Numbered from the stretch's first letter, positions 1 through 10,104 are shown. The stretch: DNA of 64,000 bases from Marisa cornuarietis (GCA_004794655.1 SMMW01000086.1:62001-126000), one strand, 5' to 3'. Translations and numbers: made by a program. The notes: a model not told the origin generated them from the letters alone.

Positions 1-142
1 ACGCACCTAAAAAAAGTTACATGGAATAGGTACAATCGTTTCAAAGGAAAACAAAAACTCACCGAAATTGTATGTATTGTAAATTGTAAACAGATTATGT
101 ATTGAGAAAGTCAAGAGAAGTAAGCAGTGTTTGATGAGAAAA

Positions 143-147
<5 letters not shown>

Positions 148-235
<88 letters not shown>
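148..235. repeat. (GT)n microsatellite
   Basis: An essentially perfect run of about 44 GT units. Apparent Thr-His or Val-Cys open frames across it are only translations of the repeat. Confidence 0.97.
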
Positions 236-236
<1 letters not shown>

Positions 237-1193
237 CACCGTGGTGATAAAAACGCACGCACCCGGGGACAGGATGCTCACGTAATCAAGGATGGAAGTA
301 ATAGTATTTATAAATGTGTGCTGGTTTCTTAAACACTACATTCAGGGTTTAGGATTAAAAAATAATTTACTTTATATTTTCATCTATACTAGATCAAGTA
401 AACTGTATTTTAAAATGAAATACACATTTCAAAATGTATAGTAATAGATATCACTACACTGAAAACAAAACACAAAAATTATAACAATACAGGTGTTGGA
501 CCTGCACCTTTATCACGGTATGGCAAAGAGTCGCTAAAGATGATGTTGAAGGATTTACAAAAAATAACGATGTAAAAGTACAGCAAATAAAACTAGAAAA
601 CAAACCTCGTTCTTGCAGCTGATAAGATATCTGAAATGAATCTGAGGCTATCATGAACGATAAAGGAAAAGCTGGCGACCTGTCGACGAAGGAACTTTGT
701 GTCATCATGGACACAGAGCTGGTGACAAACTACCCCGTGACTGCTCGTCAAAACATGTGGGTCGAATCCAACTTCTTTATAAAGGTGTTGCACCTAAACT
801 TTTGAGGGTGCAGGACCGGTGTAGTCACAGGCTGTACACAATCCATCTTTCTTCATCGACGTGTGAAGAGCTGTCGTCGATCGACTATAACGATGAAGAG
901 GTATGGCAGTGTGGAAGTCCCTGGCAGTCTGTGAGAGCTACTCTTCATAAAATATCCCAGAACCGTAAAATACTTAGATCCAGTAACAGCTATAGGCCTA
1001 TAGTGTCTTCCCGCACTTTTTTCCTGTAATATCTGTCTAATGTATTGAAAGTTAGAATTGTTGGTATATATTAAACATAATGGCAACGACACATTCCGCT
1101 TTCTATTTTGTCGTAATTTTTTTAATTTAAATATTGTTATGCTGGTGATATCTTAAATGTCTGCAGTTCTGTATGGCAGTTAGCTTTTATTCA

Positions 1194-1263
<70 letters not shown>
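1194..1263. repeat. (CT)n(CA)n microsatellite
   Basis: A CT run passes directly into a CA run about 130 bp upstream of the first recognised exon of the temptin-monooxygenase gene. Confidence 0.95.
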
Positions 1264-1265
<2 letters not shown>

Positions 1266-1409
1266 TAGTATTTTAAGTTTTCTGTTTTGTTTGTTTTAGG
1301 TGAATATATAATGATGTGTACAGCACCAAAAAAAAACAAAATAACAAAGTAAAAACACCATATATATATATAAAGATTATAATTGTCTTTATGTGCGATT
1401 ATCTGCAAG

Positions 1410-1602
1410 CATTGCCGTGGTCCTGCTGGCGCTGACAGCGGCCTGCCATGGATACCGAATGTTTGCTGATCGCATCCCGAACGGCGAGCAGGTTCCACAT
1501 CCCTGCAAGCCCAACTACTTGTGGCGTGGGGTGGGCCACTTCAACGTAGATGGCGGTGGCTCCAGAAATCCCTTTGGTCAAGATTTCGACGATGGCGGCC
1601 GG
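1410..1602 (+). CDS. Temptin-monooxygenase, first recognised exon: signal core and first half of temptin domain
   Basis: The acceptor is probably the AG at 1408-1409. The exon encodes the hydrophobic signal segment and the start of temptin through NPFGQDF. It ends in CGG followed by GCGAGT, and joining at 1602 to GAG at 1942 is the only phase-compatible choice. The 5' limit is uncertain. Confidence 0.75.
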
Positions 1603-3329
1603 GCGAGTGCTTGCCTTTCTCTATTCTTTCGAGTTTTCATTTGCTTTTATTTTGGTCAATTTTGCTTCCTTTTTTTTGTGGGTGAGTGCTTGCCTTTCTC
1701 TATTCTTTCGTGTCTGCATTTGACTTTTATTTTGATCAGTTTTCTTTCCATTTTTTGTGTCTTGTTCTTGTTTTATTTTGTGCTATATTTTGTTCATTTT
1801 TTTGTTTGTTTTGGTGTGTTGTTTTAATAAATATAATTGATCAACTCTGTACTTCTATTTATCTCATAGAACATTTTTTCTTCTCATTTTTTAAGCTGTC
1901 TTCTGTAAGTAAGAAATATAATTTAAACCTGACTTTTACAGGAGTGGACTAGGGAACTGTGTCAAAAAGATTCTGACGGCGACGGACGAACCAACGGGGA
2001 GGAGCTTGGGGACCCCAACTGTGTCTGGCGAGTTGGCGACATCCCGACCTCCTCCACAGGGCTGTCCCATCCAGGTTAGTCAGACAGGTTCCTGTCGAGG
2101 ACCAACAGCTTTCTGCCAAAGGTTTTGCGAAGTTCGGCAGATGGGATTTCTTATGGAAGCCATACATTAAACTACTGCTATAAAGACAGCTGGTACTATG
2201 TGAAAACTCCATTCTTCATCTCTCTCTCTCTCTCCTTTTCCAGGTATTTCCTTCTTTTCTTCACTTCTTTTTTTCTTCTTGTTTTTCATGCGTTCGGGAG
2301 TACGGTAATAGGGGAAGGGCTTCTGGACGATGTGAGTGAAAAAAGAAATTCTTGCATAAATAATTGTGAGGAATACAGTCTCCTAAACCAAATATTCACG
2401 AGGATACAACATTTCGAGAGCTTGAATAAGTCGTGAGAAATAGAAGAGAAAGTCGTTACTTTGGCGAATAAGCGTATTTGCAGAACATGGGTGGAGACAC
2501 ATTTCAAATAATCTGACTAGCCCTATAGGCGCATGATGTGCAAGAATAAGGATGTATAGTCAATTCTAAATGAATGTGCGTGGCCCAAGCAGTGTGGCGT
2601 GTAAGAAAGAATAGGGGGGTAACGAAGTCTAAACTAATACAATTATCGCCCCAACATTGCACTGTGCCAGGTGTCTGCGAGCCCATTGACAGCGCACGTT
2701 GTCAGCAGAAGGAGTTTCACGTCGGTTTGTTCCGCACCCAGCAGGAGTGGATGACCCAGTCCTGCAAGTCCACGGAGTTCAATTGTTCTGCCATCCACGC
2801 ACCCGGTACGTTCTGCCATCCACGTACTCGATAGTTTGTTTGCGTGTTTTTTACTTATTTTCTTTTCTTCGTGCTTTATTTTTTTTCCTTTTTTTCTTTT
2901 TTATTTTATCTTTCTATTCCACCTTCCTTCCTTCCTTCCTTCCTTCCTTCCTTCTTTACTGATATAGCTTTGGTAAATAAGTAGATCAGGAGGGTGGGTC
3001 GACTTATCTTTAGGATAACGATGATGAGTTCTCTTTGCCTCTCCCAACCAGAGAGGAACATTTGTAAGAAATTTTGTTGATTGTACCCAGGGGTTCGCCA
3101 GCTACCTGCGCGCCTGGAACTGACAGCCGTGCCAGCCAAGGAGACGACCTACATGTGCAAGATCTTTGAATTCGAGGACAAGGCCAATGACTACCACCTC
3201 ATTGCCACAGAGCCCATCATCAACAACAGCTACATTTTGCACCACATTGTCATCTTTGGCTGCGAAGATGGTGGGCAGGACGAGCACATTACTATCAGAG
3301 AGAGAGAGAGTGAGAAAGTGAGCGGGACA

Positions 3330-3361
<32 letters not shown>

Positions 3362-6300
3362 TTATGATGCACACATAAACATTTTCCATTCTGTCTGTAT
3401 GCGCGTGCGTTGGTGTGTGTATAAATGGGTGGATGCATGTGTGCTCACTTTCACCCTTACACTTTTGTCTTCAGACGTCGCGCCTCGCTCCGCCTACCCG
3501 TGCGACATGTTGCCAGACAGAAAATGCAAGACCATCATCAGCGTGTGGACCCTGGGGCTCAACGGAGACTGTTACAACCCCAACGCCGGGGTTCGCGTCG
3601 GCAAGAACGGTTTGAAGAAACTTGCCATCCAGGTGTGTGCTTGAGTTTACCGTACGTACCTAGCATTTTGCAAGCATCCTTCTTGGAGAATGTTTGTATT
3701 CGGTTGCTATGACGATTGTGTGTGTGGTGGGGAAATGAGTACTGTGCCCTTCATGTCAAATGGCAATCAATATTTCTCTCTCTATTTATATACTACATTC
3801 TGTCCGGCATATCTCGGGTTCACTTACATAATTCATACCAAGAATTCAGATGAATGGACTTGCCAAAGGAATGAATACAAAATGACGAGAAACGAGAGAA
3901 ATGAGAAAAGACGATATAAATAAACAAAACAATGAAAATTAGTTCAAAATAACAACGATTTCACTCATGTAGTAGCAGCCTCGATAGCGCAGTAGGTAGC
4001 GCGTCAGTCTCATAGTCTATCAAATACGGAGAAATCTGAAGGTCGTGAGTTCGATCCTCACTCGGGGCAAATTTTTTTCCTCCGACGTGTACAGCGCGCG
4101 CACATACACACACACAAAGTATTTACGCCATAATATGGTCTTGAATTGTGCAGTAAAAGCTTACACTAATATTTCATTGCGCAGATTCTTAAGTCATTGT
4201 TTTGTTCCAGCTTCACTGGAACAACCCTGCTCTGATTGACAGCTACGTCGACAGTTCTGGCCTTCTGATCCACTACACACCGCATCTGCGAACCTACGAC
4301 GCCTCTGTCCTGTTACTGGGCAACGAGCATTTCGCCATCCCGCCGCGAACCAACGTCACAAAAGTGACCTCTCGTTGTGCCGCCTCGTGCACCACCAAGA
4401 AGATCGGGCAGACCATCTACGTCTTCGCGGCCTTCAACCATATGCACTACCTGGGTAAGAGACTGCACCATAGACTTTCAACCACATGCACTACCGCCAG
4501 ACCGTACATTTGCTAGTCCATCTGTCCTACCTGTCTGAACACGGAACACCTGCTTTACTACCTGCCTATGGGAAGCGGATGGCCGAGTGGTTAGAGCGCT
4601 GGCGTCCGAACCGAGAGCGTGCTGGTTCAAGTCCCGATAAGCGCAGTATACTTCCCCCAGTCGACCCAGCTGACGGGAATGGGTACCTGACTCCATAGAG
4701 GGTTGGGGAAGGTAAGGCAGCGAGGGAGAGGAGATGGGCACCACCCTCATGTAAAAGCTGGACCCGAGAAAAGTGGGGTCTCTAACACCTCACTCCCCCA
4801 ACGACCTGGAAAGGTTATGGGATGACCTTTACCTTTTTACCTTTTTTACCAGAGGTTTTCAAACTGGTACGCGTACCACTGCTGGAATTTATGACAGGTG
4901 GTACGCGAGCACCATGGGTATATATATTTTACCACGGACGTGTAAAGGTGGATTGCTGTCTGCCGAGACCAACTGTGGTCTATGGTCTGTGGAATAATCA
5001 TTGAAAGTTTTTTGTTTGTTTGGTTTTTTTTTTTTTTTTTTTTTTTTTAGCTGACTGACAAGCGACACAACAAGTCCCTATACTGTCACAGTTGTACTTC
5101 ATTGCCATAGTTACTAACAGGCAGTGCCGCTAACTCAAAGAATACAGTCTCAGCACGGACTTGTATTACTGGACTGCTTGCAGACGATTTTTTTTCAGTG
5201 AAGTCATAGAAAGAGGCTGGTTACGAAATAGCTTCCGGTTTAGTCACGTTTCGGTTGAACTACTAGAACGAGGCTGGTGTATAAGAAGCTTCCGGTTTAT
5301 TCACATTCATTGTTAAGGCTCGCCGAGACTAACAGCGGAGAACTTCGCAAGAGGCTCAGCGTTGGTCTCGGCAGACAGACAGCAGTCCACCCTATACACG
5401 TCCGTGGTCTCAGTGTCTTCAAGATTTTCTCTTTATATGTAGGTTGGTCAAAATATTTGCCACACCAGCTGTACGTGAATTATATAATAGCAATAACAGT
5501 TGGATAAAGACTTATTCTATCAACATTTTATTTCATGGAAAGGCTGTTTATTTTGTACAGTTTGTTTTATAGAAAGGAAATAGAAAGAAATAAAAAGAAC
5601 TAATTATAGAGTACCCACACAGTACGCCGAAAGAATCACGCAGTACCCAAAATTTAGTAATTTTTCTGACTGCAAGGTCAAGTACAAAACTGTTAATATA
5701 ACATACCAACTTATCAGTTTAATTAATTTAGAGAGGTGGTCTCTTCATTCGCACTTCTTCTCTAAAGTTACAAAAACCTGCACTTATCCTTAAAGTCGTC
5801 AGCTTAATTTCTTGTTGTCTGTTTGGGAATGAAATGGGTGATAGTCCATTATTTTAAGAATGTTAAATCACAACTCTTAAATGAAACACTTTTGTGACTA
5901 TTGGTAATGAATAAAAGCAAAGAGATGACTACCACAAGATTCAAGGAGAGTTTTGTTAGTCTAGAAAGATAATAAATTTGAACAGTTTGCGGTGAACTGT
6001 TTCATTGCTTATCTGCAAACTATCAATTTCTTTCGTTTTTGAACGCATTTTTTCCTGTGACAAATATATTGAAATTATCATATTAACAATGAACTAATTA
6101 CTGACTAAATCATATACTAAATATCGGCGAACCTAAGACTAAGTCCTAGACTAGCATATATATTCGTAGGGGGTAGGGTTGGGAGGTGGTATTCGGTCAT
6201 TTGGAATTTTCGAAAGTGGTACTCGTCTGGAAAAGTTTGAAAACCACTGGCCTATACCTCTGAGCCTTACCTGTCTGTATTAGCCTGGCTCTGAGCTCTC

Positions 6301-6694
6301 TGCTTCCCACTCTCCCCTTCTCTCTCTCTCTCTCTCTCTCTCTTATCTCTTTCTTCACCGTCACCTTCTCCTACCTGTCTGTCTGCCTGCGGCCCAAATT
6401 TATGAAGAATACACGAAGAAATAAAAATGAAAAAATAAATAAACAAATGAATAAAGAAATTAAAAAAGGCAAGATAAAAGAAGGAATGAAAAAAGGAAGG
6501 GAATGAAAGACTGAAGCAAATACTAAAAAATTATGGAATGAATCAAGAACGACGAGAAACGAGAGAAAGAAGAAAATTGATATAAATAAAGAAAATAAAG
6601 AAATACGGGAAAGAATGAATTAATATAGGAAGGAAGGAAGGAAGGAAGGAAGGAATGAAAGAAGCACTGAATCACTGAAAGAGTTAATGGTACA

Positions 6695-6751
<57 letters not shown>

Positions 6752-9700
6752 CTACACAATCTAAAGTTGCATCTCGAGAAGACAAACAGTGTTATCACCG
6801 TTATCTTTCAGGGCGCAAGATGACCGTGGAGCTCTACAGGAACAACTCTCTGGTCACCACCTTCACCAATGATGAGCACTACAGCTACGACAGCCCGCAG
6901 TTCTTCAGGTACGTCTGACTTCATCTCGTTCCTTAGCTTTCGCTCCCAGTTCTACAGGTCATGACCCTGGTTTCTGAGGTTTGCATGAATATGATGGTTA
7001 ATATGGCCGCCATTTGGGAGACCTAATGAAAACGAACGAACGAGCGAACGAACGAACGAACGAACGAACGAACGAACTTTATTGATTAGGCCACCGGCTC
7101 ATTTCAAGGGGTAAGTGATTTTACAGGTACATAAATAGATGAGCTCTTAATTTACGAATAGCATAGAAACACCCATAAATACTTGAACAGTCTGACAACA
7201 ATTACATTAACACACTATCTTACAAACCAGTAGATAATACTCTTATTCAAGAAACAGCCATACGAATTTGAAATGCCTTAAAAAGAAATAGTGATAGGTT
7301 GAATAGCATGGTACATTCTACCCTTTAGGTTCTTTTTTCTCTAAGGTCCTCCAGAGTTTTTCTCTCATGACTGAATCAAATGCTTTTAAAATCAATAAAT
7401 GTAATTCATACTTTATTGCGGTTGACAAGCTGTTTCTGGGCAATTTCAAATAATGTAAATATTGGGTCTGTTGTGCTATAATGTTTTGCGAAAGCGTGCT
7501 TGGACTTCAAGAATCTTATCATTCTCGTCTATTCAATTATTTAATCTGTTGTTTAGTCTGTAGCTGTAAATGTTACTGCAGATGTTTAACAGTGTTATTC
7601 TTCTGTAGTTGTCCGGGAGGTTAGGATCATCTTTTTTGTGGATTGGGTGAATTAAGCCTACAGCCCATTAGCTTGGGTAGTTGCCTGTGGAGAACAATTT
7701 ATTAAAGTATTTTGCAAAAAAAGGAGATTCTAAGGCAGGGGAAATTTTAAAGAATTCCCCCAATAAGCCCATTTCATCCTGCTGCCTTGCTGTTAACTAA
7801 CTCACTGAAAGCTTCAAGTATTTCACTTGGAAGTACATCTGAGTTTAAGTCCTCTAGGAATTCTGAAGAAAGAGGTGCACCTATACTATTGCTGCAAATC
7901 AAGTACGTCGGAGTGCCGAATACCTGTAGTAAAGAAGGAAGGACGTAGCAATGACGTAAAACTATTCACATTGCTGATAGTAGGTAATCGTCGGGGGAGG
8001 GCGAGGAAATCAATGCACTCTTTTTTTTTTCATTTGTGTAGTCGCTTTATACGTGTTCACCGTGTTTCTATTTTTAAACAGCTACGATGACGTCATCCCT
8101 GTTGAGCCCGGGGATGTGCTGAAGACAACGTGTGAGTACAGCTCCACGTATAAACCCCGTACCGTCACGTTCGGCGAGTCCACGCAAGAAGAAATGTGCT
8201 ACGCCTTCCTCTACTTCTACCCCGTGCAGGCCATGCTGACGTCACCCATGTGCACCACTTATGGCTCCCTCAGTGGGTAAGATAATGCTTGTCCTCAAAG
8301 ACAGAACTTTGGACCAGGTACAAAGTATCTGAAGTGATTTGTTTGCTTGTTTGTTCGTTCCATATTTTTTCCTTGTTCACTCTTTCGTTTATTCGTCTGA
8401 TCCTTTGTTCTTTTGCTCGTTCGTTTCATTTTTGTTTGTTCACTCGTTTGATCCTTCGCTTTTTCGTTCGTGCTATTCTTTTTTATTTATTCATTTATTT
8501 GTTTGTTCGTTAGATCGATCTTTTGTGTTTTTTGCTTGTTCATTATTTTGTTTCTCGCTCGTTCGATTTTTTGTTCCTTTGTTTGTTCATTTTGTTGTAT
8601 TTCGTTCGTTTGAGCCTTTATTATTTTGCACGTAGTTGCTTTTTGTTTTTTTGTTATTTTTGCTTCTACGGTCGTTTGTTCGTTCTTTTCTTTTGTTTGT
8701 TCCTTTGTTGCTTGTTCATTTGTTTATTCTTCTATTCATTTATATATACCTTCTATTTCTTTGCCATTGTTATAAAAACATTTTCTTTCACAGTAATGTA
8801 TCGGCTGTACAGTATTGACTGTACTCTCGACTATGCTGAATTAACTGTACTGTATCGGCTGTATTGTATCGACTGTACTGTCTTCACTGTACTCTATTTA
8901 CTGTACTGTATGAACTTTATTGTATCGGCTGTATTGTATCGACTGTACTGTCGCCACTGTACTTTATTTACTGTATTGTATCGGCTGTATTGTCGCCACT
9001 GTACTCTATTTACTGTATTGTATCGGCTGTATTGTGTCGACTGTACTGTCGCCACTGTACTCTATTTACTGTACTGTATCGACTTTATTGTATCGGCTGT
9101 ATTGTATCGACTGTACTGTCGCCACTGTACTCTATTTACTGTACTGTATCGACTGTATTATTGACTGTCGACTGCACTGCTCAGCTGCAGGAGCCGACAT
9201 GTCTGACCTAAGAAGCGGATGGCTCTGACTGTTCATGAGTGTTGCTAACGAATTATTGTTCATGCCCTTGTATGACTGCACCATGGTGTTTTTGCCTTCA
9301 AACAGGTGTGATCCTGATACGTTCAAAGGCTGCGTTGGCGCGGAGGAGTCGAAGTGGTTCCAGACGTTCCCCAACCTCCAGGTGTTTCACAACATCACGG
9401 ACGCCTGCGACCCTTTTGGGTCGTGTACGGTGGAGTGCATGCAGGTCAGTGTTCCTGCGCGTTCCGCCCTGTAGACACGGAAAACAACAACTGCTACTTC
9501 TACTGACCATCTTTTCTCTCATTACTGTAGTCATCATGATACGCGATATCGAGGCGATTGCGAGGGTTTAAACTGTACAAGAAACAGCTTGACCTTAGAA
9601 TGAATACTTGGATTCTGAAGCTGACATTGAACAAACATTAACATCGAATCACGAGGAGATTCACATTTTTAACATTTCCATTTTTTTACTTATTTACCAG

Positions 9701-9945
9701 GAATTTTTATTAAATCATAAGATTTCGCTTTTGAACACTTGTGACTGCAGGCTATCCTGGCTGCCCAAAAGGTGGAGCCTTGTCTGACGTCCGGTGAGGC
9801 GTGGGACAGGATCGTGGAATGGAGTCTGACGCGCAAACCAGAGGGCATGGAGTTCCTGGCTTCCCTGCAGTCCTGCGAGATCGAGATCCACGAGCTGTCC
9901 CGCGCCAAGGATGCCGTCGTGCCCTGCCCATCCTCCTCACCTTGA
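1410..9945 (+). CDS. Temptin / copper type II monooxygenase (DBH/PHM-like) fusion, secreted
   Basis: Ten exons join in phase: 1410-1602, 1942-2074, 2671-2805, 3091-3270, 3475-3632, 4211-4454, 6812-6908, 8082-8276, 9306-9444 and 9751-9945 (TGA at 9943). They give about 555 aa. The N-terminus has a hydrophobic signal core (VVLLALTAACHG), then a temptin domain of about 110 residues (IPNGEQVPHPCKPNYLWRGV; DSDGDGRTNGEELGDPNC). Two Cu-monooxygenase domains follow, with no DOMON domain. All expected copper ligands are visible: His-His at 3240-3245, His in LHWNNP at 4214, His-Met-His at 4439-4447 and Met in EMC at 8194, so hydroxylase activity is plausible. The substrate is unknown. Temptin is an Aplysia attraction-pheromone protein, but a pheromone role here is only inference. 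The start codon is missing: the ATG must lie in an upstream exon, because the frame before 1410 has no ATG. The first intron uses a GC donor. Confidence 0.88.
1942..2074 (+). CDS. Temptin-monooxygenase exon: temptin second half
   Basis: It encodes EWTRELCQKDSDGDG through TGLSHPG, the most conserved block of temptin. The acceptor is TTTTACAG and the donor is CAG|GTTAGT. It leaves phase 1. Confidence 0.9.
2671..2805 (+). CDS. Temptin-monooxygenase exon: temptin to monooxygenase linker
   Basis: It encodes VCEPIDSARCQQKEFHVG through SAIHAPG, a cysteine-containing linker. Just after the exon a 20-odd-base piece of its 3' end is repeated across the donor (TTCTGCCATCCACG at about 2786 and 2811). 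Confidence 0.85.
3091..3270 (+). CDS. Temptin-monooxygenase exon: N-terminal Cu domain with His-His
   Basis: It encodes TTYMCKIFEFEDKANDYH and ILHHIVIFGC. The two adjacent histidines match the first two CuH ligands of DBH and PHM. The donor is GATG|GTGGGC, phase 1. Confidence 0.9.
3475..3632 (+). CDS. Temptin-monooxygenase exon: Cu domain middle part
   Basis: It encodes DVAPRSAYPCDM through VWTLGLNGDCYNPNAGV and KLAIQ, matching the cysteine-bridged central part of the N-terminal copper domain. It ends in phase 0 at CAG|GTGTGT. Confidence 0.88.
3978..4069 (+). tRNA. tRNA-Met(CAT), elongator, with a 19-nt intron
   Basis: The mature parts are 3978-4014 and 4034-4069, 73 nt in total. The acceptor stem GCCTCGA/TCGGGGC pairs with one G-U and is followed by discriminator A. 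The D arm is GCGC-loop-GCGC. The anticodon CAT is at 4011-4013, and the T arm is GTGAG TTCGATC CTCAC. A 19-nt insertion (4015-4033) lies one base after the anticodon, the normal place for a spliced tRNA intron. A T run follows at about 4072 and can act as a Pol III terminator. The gene lies on the sense strand of an intron of the temptin-monooxygenase gene. All stems are intact, so a pseudogene is unlikely. Confidence 0.9.
4211..4454 (+). CDS. Temptin-monooxygenase exon: third CuH His and His-Met-His
   Basis: It starts with LHWNNP (third CuH histidine) and contains DSSGLLIHYTPHLRTYDASV. It ends with FAAFNHMHYLG, where HMH replaces the usual HTH of the CuM site but keeps both histidines. The donor is CTGG|GTAAGA, phase 1. 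Confidence 0.92.
4571..4849 (+). mobile_element. tRNA-derived SINE, copy 1
   Basis: The tRNA-like head has an A box (TGGCCGAGTGG) and a B box (GGTTCAAGTCC). The body is followed by a degenerate (ACCTTTTT)n tail. It is nearly identical to the copy at 16214-16497. A hAT-like element abuts its tail, so its right target duplication is not clear; GCCTAT occurs just before the SINE and again just after the hAT-like element at 6251. Confidence 0.88.
4933..4975 (-). mobile_element. Truncated end of the CACGGAC element
   Basis: About 40 bp beginning CACGGACGTGTA match, in inverted orientation, the right end of the element at 5154-5406. The match then stops, so this is a solitary end fragment. Confidence 0.6.
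5154..5406 (+). mobile_element. CACGGAC element, copy 1 (MITE-like, 7-bp TSD)
   Basis: The ends are CACGGAC and GTCCGTG. The perfect direct repeat GTCTCAG flanks it on both sides (5147-5153 and 5407-5413). Inside, a segment of about 58 bp beginning GAGGCTGG and ending TTCCGGTTTA is present twice. No coding capacity. It is nested in the hAT-like element. Confidence 0.88.
6697..6750. repeat. (ATTG)n microsatellite
   Basis: A tetranucleotide run just upstream of the exon at 6812. A (GGAA)n run lies at about 6630-6653. Confidence 0.95.
6812..6908 (+). CDS. Temptin-monooxygenase exon: C-terminal Cu domain start
   Basis: It encodes GRKMTVELYRNNSLVTTFTN and DEHYSYDSPQFF, which follow HMHYLG in the family. 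It ends in phase 2 at TTCAG|GTACGT. Confidence 0.88.
7022..7810 (-). mobile_element. 5'-truncated LINE fragment with reverse transcriptase remnant
   Basis: On the minus strand the block FIDFK then KAFDSVMREKLWRTLE can be read with one frameshift; this is the conserved RT motif around the first catalytic Asp. The 3' end of the element is the (GTTC)n tail seen as (CGAA)n at 7029-7077. It lies in an intron of the temptin-monooxygenase gene, in antisense orientation. Several stops show it is dead. Confidence 0.72.
8082..8276 (+). CDS. Temptin-monooxygenase exon: CuM methionine
   Basis: It encodes YDDVIPVEPGDVLKTTCEYS and FGESTQEEMCYAFLYFYP. The methionine of EMC is the CuM ligand of the family. 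The donor is AGTGG|GTAAGA, phase 2. Confidence 0.92.
8805..9170. repeat. Minisatellite of CTGTATTGTATCGACTGTA-type units
   Basis: Tandem 13-17 bp subunits (CTGTACTGTATCGA, CTGTACTGTCGCCA, CTGTACTCTATTTA) are arranged in a higher-order unit of about 56 bp. All lie in the intron before the exon at 9306. Open frames rich in LYCIDCTV run through it but are only repeat translations. Confidence 0.9.
9306..9444 (+). CDS. Temptin-monooxygenase exon: C-terminal cysteine region
   Basis: It encodes CDPDTFKGCVGAEESKWF and VFHNITDACDPFGSCTVECM. Phase 2 enters and phase 0 leaves (CAG|GTCAGT). Confidence 0.88.
9751..9945 (+). CDS. Temptin-monooxygenase last exon
   Basis: It encodes AILAAQKVEPC through SSSP and a TGA at 9943-9945. 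Acceptor TGACTGCAG, phase 0. There is no C-terminal membrane anchor, so the mature protein should be soluble and secreted. Confidence 0.88.
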   Translation, partial: AILAAQKVEPCLTSGEAWDRIVEWSLTRKPEGMEFLASLQSCEIEIHELSRAKDAVVPCPSSSP

Positions 9946-10104
9946 AGCCGCCATTCCCTCCCCTCTTCCCCTTAGGACTTAGGTGGTCAGTCGGGGATGT
10001 CAGCCCGTGGTACGCCTTCCGCTTTTTAGTTTCTTAGTCACGGAAAGAAATCGTGTGCTTGGTTATTGTAGTACAATCAACATCTTAAGTTGTGTGGACT
10101 ATGC

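Larger units (their letters stand above)
1..1380. other. Left flank, no gene resolved
   Basis: This stretch holds a long (GT)n tract (148-235), a (CT)n(CA)n tract (1194-1263) and otherwise AT-rich unique-looking DNA. The first coding exon of the temptin-monooxygenase gene, carrying its start codon, probably lies here or further left. I could not pick it out because the missing coding part is only a few residues. Open frames here (for example 697-1029) show no recognisable domain. Confidence 0.5.
4850..6249 (+). mobile_element. hAT-like non-autonomous DNA transposon
   Basis: The left end CAGAGGTTTTCAAACT and the right end (read inward) CAGTGGTTTTCAAACT form terminal inverted repeats typical of hAT elements, with GTACCACT further inside both arms. 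The interior has no transposase. The expected 8-bp duplication is not convincing (4 of 8 positions match), so the insertion is old or was rearranged. It contains a nested 253-bp element at 5154-5406. Confidence 0.7.

Noticed and set aside
1393..1395. GTG at 1393 as the start codon of the temptin gene
   Set aside because: Nuclear animal genes start with ATG; the frame has no ATG upstream before leaving the exon, and an acceptor AG lies at 1408-1409, so the start is in an earlier exon.
4842..6257. An 8-bp target duplication for the hAT-like element
   Set aside because: TTTTTTAC on the left and GCCTATAC on the right agree at only four of eight positions, so it is not claimed.
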